From Desulfobacterales bacterium (lineage in GTDB: Bacteria; Desulfobacterota; Desulfobacteria; Desulfobacterales; UBA11574): a stretch of 5,845 bases of DNA. The notes under the pieces are model-generated. The model searched no databases, was not told the origin of the DNA, and saw only the letters and a list, made by a program, of their open reading frames with translations. The DNA lies in NCBI GenBank assembly GCA_030601485.1, contig JAUVTO010000130.1, forward strand, positions 1-5,845, written 5' to 3'. Positions within the stretch are counted from its first letter, which is position 1; every line of letters begins with the position of its first letter. The position numbers and the translations under genes were made by a program. This document shows positions 1-5,668 of this stretch, in pieces.

Positions 1-31
1 AATGCCCATGTAAAAAGTCCTTTTTACATGG
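1..31. repeat. Perfect hairpin with TAAAAAGTCC core
   Basis: Positions 6-17 (CCATGTAAAAAG) are exactly complementary to 20-31 (CTTTTTACATGG), leaving a 2-nt gap, so in practice the loop would be wider. The TAAAAAGTCC at 11-20 is the same core found in the repeats at 155-174 and 5331-5620, so I group it with that family. No T-run follows the stem, so it is not a textbook intrinsic terminator. The gene upstream lies outside the window, so I cannot say whether the hairpin ends a transcript. Confidence 0.6.
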
Positions 32-38
32 ATTCAGG

Positions 39-75
39 CCCCGGTTAAATAGATGCAAAAACGGATTTAACGGGG
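39..75. repeat. Imperfect inverted repeat CCCCGGTTAAAT/ATTTAACGGGG
   Basis: Positions 39-50 pair with 65-75, with one bulged G and a 14-nt loop. It lies about 220-250 nt upstream of nadB and is followed by TAAAAATTTAG. It could be an operator, a weak terminator of an upstream gene or chance. The right half resembles the palindrome before dnaJ (14 of 18 bases between 64-81 and 2146-2163). Confidence 0.35.
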
Positions 76-154
76 TAAAAATTTAGGGATTCAGGAATTA
101 CGAATTATTTAAGCTTGTTGTCAGAATACTGAATTGGAGAATCCTGTAAATTTT

Positions 155-174
155 GACTTTTTACGAATTCATCA
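155..174. repeat. Dispersed repeat copy GACTTTTTACGAATTCATCA
   Basis: These 20 bases match 5463-5482 at 19 of 20 positions. The reverse complement of the 3' part (TGATGAATTCG) recurs at 3318-3328. It is a solitary half-element, because no inverted partner follows within the nadB upstream region. The rest of 1-292 contains no credible gene on either strand. It does hold a small tandem CACTTGT duplication near 200-213. Confidence 0.6.
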
Positions 175-292
175 GCTTTAGCTCACTTCAAACTTTAGTT
201 CACTTGTCACTTGTAACTTTTTCAGTTTATCCGGGTTTTAGCTGTTTATTTTAAAAATATTATCATATCTAACGGTATTTTTAAAGAAATTA

Positions 293-320
293 TTGACAGA
301 TCCGATTTTTTCAATACAAA
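293..320 (+). promoter_or_regulatory. Candidate sigma-70-type promoter for nadB
   Basis: A perfect TTGACA lies at 293-298, followed after 16 nt by TACAAA at 315-320 (4 of 6 matches to TATAAT). Transcription would start near 327-329, at the ATG at 329, giving a leaderless or nearly leaderless mRNA. This depends on one exact -35 hexamer and a mediocre -10 in AT-rich DNA, so it is only a candidate. Confidence 0.3.
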
Positions 321-328
321 ATAATATT

Positions 329-1984
329 ATGACGCAGATTAATGCAGATTTTCTAATAATCGGCAGTGGCGTAGCCGGCCTTAGTTTTGCCCTTAAGGTG
401 GCCAAATTTGGCAGTGTTGCTTTGGTCACCAAGAAAGGGATCATGGAAAGCAACACCTCACAGGCCCAAGGTGGAATCGCTTCTGTCTTCGACAAAGTTG
501 ATTCGTTTGATCTTCACATTCGGGATACCCTGGATTCAGGGGATGGTCTATGCAACCGGGATGTTGTGGAGATGGTAGTTAAAAACGGTCCTGACAGAAT
601 TCGTGAGTTAGTCGAACTTGGTGTACATTTCAATTTAAAAGACAAAGAGCGATCAGATCACAAAACGCCTGATTTGGATATTGATTTTGATTTAGGACGT
701 GAAGGGGGCCACTCTCAAAAGCGAATTGTTCATGCCCATGACATGACCGGAATGGAGCTTGAAAGTGTCCTGGTAGCACATGTTAAAAATCACGATCGGA
801 TTGCCCTGTTCGAGAATCATATCGCCATAGATCTTATCACCATTTCAACACGTATGAAAAGGGGTCAAATCACTACGACCCATGAAGACTATTGTTGCGG
901 AGCATATGTTCTTGACAGACAAACAAATCAAGTCAAAACTTTTTGTGCTAAGATCACACTCCTTGCAACGGGCGGTGCGGGCAAGGTTTATCTTTATACA
1001 AGCAATCCTGATATTGCTACCGGAGACGGGATTGCCATGGGATACCGGGCCGGCGCCACTGTGGCCAACCTTGAGTTTGTCCAGTTTCACCCCACCTGTT
1101 TGTATCACTCGGATGCCAAGAACTTCCTTATTTCAGAAGCTGTAAGAGGTGAAGGGGCGATTCTAATCGATTCTTCGGGTAACGCTTTCATGGAAAAGTA
1201 TGACTCTCAGAAGGATCTGGCATGCCGTGACGTGGTTGCCCGTGCGATCGATGTAGAACTCAAGAAAAGCGGAGACGATTCCGTATTTCTCGACATATCC
1301 CACAAAAATGATAATTTCATAAGAGAACGTTTCCCGAATCTATACGAAAAATGTCTCACTTTTGGTTTTGATATGACCAAGGAACCTATCCCTGTTGTTC
1401 CCGCCGCCCATTATCTGTGCGGCGGCATCGCCACCGGCATGTTTGGCAGAACAGATCTGCATCGGCTTTACGCCGTTGGTGAAACGGCTTGCACCGGACT
1501 TCACGGGGCCAACAGACTTGCAAGCAACTCACTGGTCGAGGCCCTGGTTTATTCCCATACAGCCGCCAAACAGGCGGTCAAGGATCTCGATACATTGGAT
1601 TTTAGTTTTGCTCCTGACCCTCCGCCATGGGATGAAGTCGGTACCACAGACAGTGATGAAGTTATTATGGTTTCACATAACTGGGATGAGATCAGACGAC
1701 TCATGTGGAACTATGTCGGAATCGTCAGATCGGACAAACGCTTGGCCAGAGCACAGAGGCGCATTGAAATCATTCAGAAAGAAATCCATGAATATTATTG
1801 GAATTTCAGGGTTTCCGCAGATCTTATTGAACTTAGAAATATAGCTGTCGTGGCTGAACTTATTATCAAATGTGCCAGCCACAGGAAAGAAAGCCGCGGG
1901 CTTCATTACAACATTGAATACCCCAATTGCGATGACTCACGATGGCAAAAGGATACTATTATTCGGAGGCCGTTTTTAGGATAG
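329..1984 (+). CDS. nadB: L-aspartate oxidase
   Basis: This FAD enzyme oxidises L-aspartate to iminoaspartate, which NadA condenses with dihydroxyacetone phosphate to quinolinate in cytosolic de novo NAD synthesis. From ATG 329 it has 551 residues; E. coli NadB has 540. An N-terminal dinucleotide-binding motif (GSGVAG, residues 12-17) and QGGIAS bind FAD. REGGHS (Glu125), FHPTCLYH (His254), CRDVVARA (Arg300), AAHYLCGG (His361) and GANRLASNS (Arg396) match the active-site positions known in E. coli (Glu121, His244, Arg290, His351, Arg386). LHGANR and the C-terminal helical domain separate it from SdhA and FrdA. An in-frame TTG at 293 would add 12 residues. I prefer ATG 329 because it places the FAD motif at the usual distance from the start, although neither start has a strong Shine-Dalgarno sequence. 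nadA and nadC are not in view. The gene appears intact. Confidence 0.96.
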   Translation: MTQINADFLIIGSGVAGLSFALKVAKFGSVALVTKKGIMESNTSQAQGGIASVFDKVDSFDLHIRDTLDSGDGLCNRDVVEMVVKNGPDRIRELVELGVHFNLKDKERSDHKTPDLDIDFDLGREGGHSQKRIVHAHDMTGMELESVLVAHVKNHDRIALFENHIAIDLITISTRMKRGQITTTHEDYCCGAYVLDRQTNQVKTFCAKITLLATGGAGKVYLYTSNPDIATGDGIAMGYRAGATVANLEFVQFHPTCLYHSDAKNFLISEAVRGEGAILIDSSGNAFMEKYDSQKDLACRDVVARAIDVELKKSGDDSVFLDISHKNDNFIRERFPNLYEKCLTFGFDMTKEPIPVVPAAHYLCGGIATGMFGRTDLHRLYAVGETACTGLHGANRLASNSLVEALVYSHTAAKQAVKDLDTLDFSFAPDPPPWDEVGTTDSDEVIMVSHNWDEIRRLMWNYVGIVRSDKRLARAQRRIEIIQKEIHEYYWNFRVSADLIELRNIAVVAELIIKCASHRKESRGLHYNIEYPNCDDSRWQKDTIIRRPFLG

Positions 1985-2009
1985 GATGTCCGGCGGGAAT
2001 ATCTCTTCA

Positions 2010-2041
2010 ATCGAAAATCTTCAATTTTTAAATCCCCATTC
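2010..2041 (+). promoter_or_regulatory. Possible heat-shock (sigma-32-like) promoter of dnaJ
   Basis: CCCCATTC at 2034-2041 resembles the sigma-32 -10 element (CCCCATnT), missing only the last T. ATCGAAA at 2010-2016 matches five of seven bases of CTTGAAA, with a 17-nt spacer that is slightly long. Its position ahead of a chaperone gene makes it worth recording. No CIRCE element (TTAGCACTC/GAGTGCTAA) is present. The match is weak and may be chance. Confidence 0.25.
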
Positions 2042-2045
2042 TTCA

Positions 2046-2073
2046 TTGACAAGACCGGTTTTTGTATTATTTT
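2046..2073 (+). promoter_or_regulatory. Candidate sigma-70-type promoter of dnaJ
   Basis: An exact TTGACA at 2046-2051 is followed after 16 nt by TATTTT at 2068-2073 (4 of 6 matches to TATAAT). It sits in the AT-rich nadB-dnaJ gap and would give a leader of about 100 nt containing the palindrome at 2142-2157. It overlaps the downstream edge of the sigma-32-like element, so the two are alternatives or overlapping promoters. Confidence 0.3.
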
Positions 2074-2141
2074 ATTTAATTAACAAAATTAGTCTTTTCT
2101 CCCAACCGATCAACTCTATTAATATAAGACTTGTGATTTTG

Positions 2142-2157
2142 TCCCGTTTAAACGGGA
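2142..2157. promoter_or_regulatory. 16-bp perfect palindrome in the dnaJ leader
   Basis: TCCCGTTTAAACGGGA is exactly self-complementary and ends 25 nt before the dnaJ start. With no spacer it is a poor RNA hairpin and has no following T-run, so a homodimeric DNA-binding protein site is more likely than a terminator. The regulator is unknown; this role is inferred from symmetry and position only. Confidence 0.4.
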
Positions 2158-2182
2158 TAGAAATGCAGAGATGTTACTATAG

Positions 2183-3295
2183 ATGACAAGTAAACGAGAT
2201 TACTACGAGGTTTTAGGCGTAAACCGTGATACGGATGATAACGAATTAAAGGCTCACTACCGAAAGCTGGCCTTAAAATTTCATCCGGATCGAAATCCCG
2301 GCAATAAAGAGGCTGAAGAAAAATTCAAGGAGGCTTCCGAGGCCTACGAGGTGCTTCGAGATCCTCAGAAACGGAATATCTATGATCAGTTTGGTCATCA
2401 GGGTCTTGAAGGATCGGGTTTTTCCGGATTTAGAGGTTTTGAAGACATTTTTTCTAGCTTCGGAGGAATCTTTGAGGATTTTTTCGGATTCAGCAGTGGA
2501 CGTCGTTCCAGAAGCAGGGCTCAGAAAGGAGCTGGTCTTCGTTACGACCTTTCCCTTGGCTTCATGGAAGCTGCCTTTGGAACAGAAACCGAAATAGAGT
2601 TAGAAAAGGTGGAGGTTTGCCCTTACTGTGAGGGAGATGGTTGCGACCAGGGTGCCTATCCGGAAACCTGCAGGCAGTGTAACGGAACAGGCCAGGTTTC
2701 CCGTAACCAGGGGTTTTTTACTGTGAGGACCACATGTCATCGCTGCCGCGGTAACGGCCAAACCATACCGCATCCATGCCCTAACTGTAATGGATCCGGA
2801 CAGATTAGAGTCAATAAAAAGGTGGCTGTAAAAATTCCTGCCGGTGTGGATGCCGGATCCAGGCTTCGTCTGACAGGTGAAGGTGAAGCCGGTAGTTATG
2901 GAGGGCCTCCGGGAGATCTTTATGTTTTTATTCATGTGGAATCCCATGACTTCTTCGAACGAGACAACACAAACGTCATCTGCCAGGTGGGAATTTCCTT
3001 TATACAGGCATCCCTTGGTGATGCCATAGCGGTACCCACCTTGAATGGCGAAAAGGAACTAAAAATTCCAAAAGGCACCCAGCCCGGTGACCTGTTTCGC
3101 TTTCGCGGCGAGGGAATCCCTTCTCTCAGGACCGGAAAACGGGGAGATCAAATAATTCAGACGCTAATAAAAACACCCGTCAATCTCAACAAGAAACAGG
3201 AAACGCTTCTTAAAGAATTTGCCAAGATCGAATCAGGCAAGCTGTCAAACAAATTAAAAAATATTCTCAAAAGCGGCAATGCCGGTGCATTCTGA
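2183..3295 (+). CDS. dnaJ: Chaperone protein DnaJ (type I Hsp40)
   Basis: DnaJ binds unfolded polypeptides and stimulates the ATPase of DnaK in the cytosol. The 370-residue product (E. coli 376) has every class I part in order. The J domain spans about 1-72, with the HPD motif at 34-36. A short Gly/Phe-rich linker covers about 74-106. Four CxxCxGxG zinc-finger repeats begin at Cys146, Cys163, Cys185 and Cys199, forming two zinc sites. The C-terminal substrate-binding domains follow, including the VKIPAGVDAGSRLRL and KIPKGTQPGDLFR segments. ATG 2183 is the natural start because YYEVLGV lies at residues 7-13 as in the family; an ATG at 2171 meets a stop after three codons. The Shine-Dalgarno sequence is weak. 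No dnaK or grpE is adjacent, so this may be a stand-alone dnaJ or one of several paralogs. It appears intact. Confidence 0.97.
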   Translation: MTSKRDYYEVLGVNRDTDDNELKAHYRKLALKFHPDRNPGNKEAEEKFKEASEAYEVLRDPQKRNIYDQFGHQGLEGSGFSGFRGFEDIFSSFGGIFEDFFGFSSGRRSRSRAQKGAGLRYDLSLGFMEAAFGTETEIELEKVEVCPYCEGDGCDQGAYPETCRQCNGTGQVSRNQGFFTVRTTCHRCRGNGQTIPHPCPNCNGSGQIRVNKKVAVKIPAGVDAGSRLRLTGEGEAGSYGGPPGDLYVFIHVESHDFFERDNTNVICQVGISFIQASLGDAIAVPTLNGEKELKIPKGTQPGDLFRFRGEGIPSLRTGKRGDQIIQTLIKTPVNLNKKQETLLKEFAKIESGKLSNKLKNILKSGNAGAF

Positions 3296-3319
3296 TCAAG
3301 CAATCTTAAGCCCAATTTG

Positions 3320-3345
3320 ATGAATTCGACGACTTGCGAATTCAT
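3320..3345. repeat. Hairpin between dnaJ and queD
   Basis: ATGAATTCG (3320-3328) is exactly complementary to CGAATTCAT (3337-3345) across an 8-nt loop. It begins 25 nt after the dnaJ stop and ends 24 nt before the queD Shine-Dalgarno. The left arm, extended to TGATGAATTCG (3318-3328), is shared with the dispersed repeat at 155-174, so this may be a decayed family member. No T-run follows, so an attenuator or processing role is speculative. Confidence 0.5.
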
Positions 3346-3368
3346 GAATTTAACTGCGGAATATCTTT

Positions 3369-3375
3369 AAGAGGA
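3369..3375 (+). promoter_or_regulatory. Shine-Dalgarno site deciding the queD start
   Basis: AAGAGGA lies 9 nt before ATG 3385. This supports 3385 over the upstream in-frame TTG at 3334, which lies inside the hairpin loop and would add 17 residues (beginning MRIHEFNCG) that I do not recognise in the QueD family. Confidence 0.75.
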
Positions 3376-3384
3376 TGGGAAATC

Positions 3385-3777
3385 ATGTTTGAGTTAAAAG
3401 TTGTTACTCATTTTGCGGCCGCTCATCAGCTCAAGATGGTTGCTAAAAAATGTGAAAACCTGCACGGGCATAACTGGAAGATCGAAATCTGCGTGGCCAG
3501 CGAAACGCTTAATGATGCCGGGGTACTGGTAGATTTTGGAGAACTAAAACAGCATATCTCTGAAATCATGGCAAGGCTGGATCACAAGTTTTTAAATGAA
3601 CTGGATTACTTTGATGATGACAATCCGCCGTCTTCGGAAAACATTGCCCGTTATATTGCACATTCCCTTGAAACAAAATTCAGAAACTCTAAAATAAAGG
3701 TCGCCCGTGTAACAGCATGGGAATCAGAGGATGCCTGCGCAACATATATAATGGGCAACCCCTCTTCCCCTTTTTAA
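3385..3777 (+). CDS. queD: 6-carboxy-5,6,7,8-tetrahydropterin synthase (QueD/PTPS family)
   Basis: QueD converts 7,8-dihydroneopterin triphosphate to 6-carboxytetrahydropterin with release of acetaldehyde and triphosphate. This is the second step from GTP towards preQ0 and queuosine. The 130-residue product fits the single T-fold domain of the family (E. coli about 120). Zinc ligands are His14 (FAAAHQL), His27 and His29 (LHGH). The catalytic Cys23 sits just before them in CENLHGH, and the Asp66-His67 pair is in RLDHKFLN. The PxSEN-like segment at 82-86 and Glu113 in AWESEDACATY complete the pterin pocket. A catalytic Cys followed by LHGH favours QueD over eukaryotic-type PTPS activity. queE, queC and queF are not in the window and no preQ1 riboswitch is visible upstream. 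The gene is intact. Confidence 0.93.
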   Translation: MFELKVVTHFAAAHQLKMVAKKCENLHGHNWKIEICVASETLNDAGVLVDFGELKQHISEIMARLDHKFLNELDYFDDDNPPSSENIARYIAHSLETKFRNSKIKVARVTAWESEDACATYIMGNPSSPF

Positions 3778-3959
3778 ATGGTTTTCTCCGCTATCTCAGG
3801 GAATTTCGGCAATTCTTCCAATGCCAAAGGAAAGCCATTAATCGTAACGTCGGATTTTATCACAACAATACGATATCGTTATACTCTTCTGCCGTTTATA
3901 CCCTCTATAACTCTGAACAGGCCCTCTTTTACAATAGGGTTTGTTTTCCTGTCCCGATT
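3774..3959 (-). other. Interrupted protein-like reading frame, possible gene remnant
   Basis: The queD-apgM gap (3778-4013) has no confident gene. On the minus strand one frame reads 26 sense codons (3959 to 3882, containing IVKEGLFRVIEGINGRRV), a single TAA at 3879-3881, then 34 codons (containing VTINGFPLALEELPKFPEI) to a stop at 3774-3776 that overlaps the queD stop. The composition looks more protein-like than random AT-rich DNA. There is no ATG start and I do not recognise a family. A GTG inside the second part could start a peptide of about 29 residues. It may be a decayed gene remnant or chance. Confidence 0.2.
3916..3945 (+). terminator. Weak candidate terminator hairpin after queD
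   Basis: AACAGGCCCT (3916-3925) pairs with AGGGTTTGTT (3936-3945) through ten positions, two of them G-U, with a 10-nt loop, followed by TTCC. The stem is weak and the T-tract poor, and it lies about 140 nt past the queD stop. It could end queD transcription before apgM, but the support is slight. Confidence 0.22.
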
Positions 3960-4013
3960 TTATGTTTCGAATTTTGAAAATATTTGATAAAAGCATAAAA
4001 AAAGGAATTCGAT

Positions 4014-5324
4014 ATGCCTGAAAAATGTATTCTCATCCTGCTCGATGGGCTTGGAGACAGATCATACCAGGAACTTGGTTTTAAGACACCGCTTCAGGCT
4101 GCCAAAACGCCTGTTCTGGACAAAGTGGCGGTAGAGTCTGCCAACGGTTTATACCATGCTGCCTGCATGGGCCAGGCTCTTCCCAGTGAAAATGCCCATT
4201 TTATCATGTTCGGTTATGATATAAAGGAGTTTCCGGGCAGGGGAGCGCTGGAAGCATTGGGCGCGGGAATTGAATTTCAACACAAAGATGTTGCAGTTTT
4301 ATCACATTTTGTCAGTATCACTGAATCTGAGAAAAAGCTTGTCCTTGAACAGGGAAAACCTGTGGTTTCAGATAGGGAGATTGCAGAATTTGTTGATACT
4401 GTTCGAGAATTTGAAACAGGGGGAGTTAGCATACGCTTTAATCCCACAGGCGGGATTCGCGGTATTATTACGCTACACGGCAGTGTTTCTCCTTTTATCA
4501 CAGACTCAGATCCGTTTGTTAATAATAGGCCGTTGATTAATATACAGCCATGGGCCGGATACAGTGATGACCCGGCAACTGCAAATACCGCTTTGGCCTT
4601 AAAAAAATATTTAATTCATGTCTATCATAAACTGCGGATGCATCCTCTTAATCAGGCAAGGATTAAAAATGGCAAATTACCCATAAACAGCCTTGTTACC
4701 CAGAGAGCGGGACAGCTGAAAAATATAACGCCTTTTGCTGATCGATACGGGCTTCTCGGGCTGTCCATGGCGTCCGGCATGATGTACTGGGGGCTGGGCA
4801 GATATTTGGGGCTTGATGTTAAAAAAGTGACGGATACCGGAAATCCCGGCAATGATCTGGCCCAGCGAATCCATATGGCTTATGAATGCTTAAATGAGTA
4901 TGACTTTATACATGTACACACCAAAACACCGGATGAGGCTGCACATGAAAAAAATCCCCTGGCCAAAAAATCGGTTATAGAATCCCTGGATAAAGGTATT
5001 GGAAAGGTGATCCAACCCCTGTTGGAAGATCCGGAACTGCTGGTTATTGTAACTGCCGATCATTCCACACCCAGCTCGGGTCCGTTGATCCATTCCGGTG
5101 AAAGCGTTCCGATCATGTTTCATGGCAGCGGTGTAAGGCGAGACAGGGTCAGACAGTTTGATGAAATTAGTGCAGGTTCCGGTGCTCTGGGAACTCTCAG
5201 GGGCAAAGAGCTGATATATATGGTGTTGAACCATTTAAACCGGTCAAAACTTCACGGAATAATGGATACGCCTGTTGACCAACCCTATTGGCCAGGAAAG
5301 TATAACTCATTTAAACTGGAGTAA
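4014..5324 (+). CDS. apgM: 2,3-bisphosphoglycerate-independent phosphoglycerate mutase, archaeal type (ApgM family)
   Basis: This cytosolic enzyme interconverts 3- and 2-phosphoglycerate in glycolysis and gluconeogenesis through a phosphoserine intermediate and two divalent metals. It belongs to the alkaline phosphatase superfamily. The 436-residue product is somewhat longer than typical archaeal ApgM (about 400-410). Metal and catalytic residues are visible in order: Asp11 (LLDGLGDRS), the nucleophile Ser58 (PSENAHFIMFGYD), Asp307 and His311 (PDEAAH), Asp349-His350 (TADHSTP) and His360 (HSGESVP). KTPLQAAKTPVLD and GRGALEALGAGI are ApgM signatures, and the insert between the two halves of the phosphatase fold (about 75-270) forms the substrate cap. 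ATG 4014 has AAGGA at 4002-4006, 7 nt upstream. The VTDTGNPGNDLAQR segment looks divergent to me, so a related phosphonate or phosphoester mutase role is a minor alternative. It appears intact. Confidence 0.88.
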   Translation: MPEKCILILLDGLGDRSYQELGFKTPLQAAKTPVLDKVAVESANGLYHAACMGQALPSENAHFIMFGYDIKEFPGRGALEALGAGIEFQHKDVAVLSHFVSITESEKKLVLEQGKPVVSDREIAEFVDTVREFETGGVSIRFNPTGGIRGIITLHGSVSPFITDSDPFVNNRPLINIQPWAGYSDDPATANTALALKKYLIHVYHKLRMHPLNQARIKNGKLPINSLVTQRAGQLKNITPFADRYGLLGLSMASGMMYWGLGRYLGLDVKKVTDTGNPGNDLAQRIHMAYECLNEYDFIHVHTKTPDEAAHEKNPLAKKSVIESLDKGIGKVIQPLLEDPELLVIVTADHSTPSSGPLIHSGESVPIMFHGSGVRRDRVRQFDEISAGSGALGTLRGKELIYMVLNHLNRSKLHGIMDTPVDQPYWPGKYNSFKLE

Positions 5325-5330
5325 ATTCAT

Positions 5331-5455
5331 GACGGTCTCGTAAAAAGTCCAACTTCTGCGTTGCGCTACATTTCGTAATCATTCAACGTACGTTAAGTAC
5401 GCCTCATGATTACAAAATTTGCACGCCTTGAATTTGAACTTTTTACGAAACCGTC
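5331..5455. repeat. 125-bp imperfect palindrome with GACGGTTTCGTAAAAAGTC-type ends
   Basis: The left end (5331-5352) pairs with the right end (5434-5455) at 20 of 22 positions. The interior pairs again at GTAATCAT (5375-5382) with ATGATTAC (5406-5413), around a centre containing the perfect palindrome AACGTACGTT (5385-5394). It begins 6 nt after the apgM stop and holds no gene. The structure suits a small non-autonomous mobile element or a REP-type element. As RNA it could act as a terminator or stability hairpin for apgM. Confidence 0.75.
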
Positions 5456-5461
5456 TAAATC

Positions 5462-5507
5462 GGACTTTTTACGAGTTCATCAAATATGATGCATTCGTAA
5501 AAAGTCC
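5462..5507. repeat. 46-bp near-perfect hairpin GGACTTTTTACGA/TCGTAAAAAGTCC
   Basis: Arms 5462-5474 and 5495-5507 match exactly over 13 bp. Pairing continues inward through CATCA/TGATG with one mismatch and one G-U, to a loop of about 4 nt. The left half is the dispersed 20-nt repeat (19 of 20 with 155-174). The right arm is shared with the next composite element. Confidence 0.75.
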
Positions 5508-5620
5508 TAAAACCGTCATGCCGGACTTGATCCGGCATCCAGAAACCATTGAATTTACTGGATTCCGGCTTTCGCCGGAATGACAAAAAAGGGTATTTTT
5601 AGACTTTTTACGAAACCGTC
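5495..5620. repeat. Composite element: REP-like double hairpin within TCGTAAAAAGTC arms
   Basis: The outer arms are 5495-5506 and 5602-5613 (12 bp exact), and the right end extends to GACTTTTTACGAAACCGTC at 5602-5620. Inside, GTCAT (5515-5519) pairs with ATGAC (5580-5584) and TCCAG (5538-5542) with CTGGA (5558-5562). These enclose two stems: ATGCCGGA/TCCGGCAT (5518-5525, 5531-5538) and ATTCCGGC/GCCGGAAT (5562-5569, 5574-5581). The GTCATGCCGGACTTGATCC unit and its GTCATTCCGGC partner are a form I recognise as widespread REP-like repeats in proteobacteria. The GC-rich core differs from its AT-rich surroundings, which suggests insertion of one repeat type into another. Confidence 0.7.
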
Positions 5621-5650
5621 ACAATTAAGTAAGTAATTAATATTTCAACA

Positions 5651-5658
5651 AGAGGAGG
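5651..5658 (+). promoter_or_regulatory. Strong Shine-Dalgarno site deciding the rpsO start
   Basis: AGAGGAGG lies 10 nt before TTG 5669, separated by an A-rich spacer. No ATG or GTG occurs in frame between this site and the first conserved S15 residues, so TTG is the only plausible start. Confidence 0.8.
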
Positions 5659-5668
5659 CAAAAAAAAA

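Noticed and set aside
293..328. TTG 293 as the nadB start
   Set aside because: It adds 12 residues before the usual NadB N-terminus and overlaps a candidate -35 box. ATG 329 fits the family better, although this is not fully settled.
1985..2182. CIRCE/HrcA operator before dnaJ
   Set aside because: Neither TTAGCACTC nor GAGTGCTAA occurs, and the palindrome present has a different sequence and no 9-nt spacer.
1986..2186. 66-codon frame from ATG 1986 overlapping the dnaJ start by ATGA
   Set aside because: The translation is low-complexity (rich in I, L, S, N), has no Shine-Dalgarno and no recognisable family. The region looks like an AT-rich promoter/leader region with a palindrome. The ATGA overlap is probably chance.
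3334..3384. TTG-initiated N-terminal extension of queD
   Set aside because: The start lies in a hairpin loop with no Shine-Dalgarno. ATG 3385 has AAGAGGA at proper spacing and gives the normal QueD N-terminus.
3296..3384. preQ1 riboswitch upstream of queD
   Set aside because: I looked for the short preQ1-I stem with its A-rich tail near the Shine-Dalgarno and saw only the EcoRI-site hairpin, which does not fit.
3778..3987. 69-codon plus-strand frame after queD
   Set aside because: No Shine-Dalgarno, no recognisable motif, and it lies opposite a more protein-like minus-strand frame, so it is probably a shadow or chance.
5325..5668. CRISPR array
   Set aside because: The repeats alternate in orientation, differ in length and have no uniform spacers. 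There are no cas genes, so they are palindromic dispersed elements.
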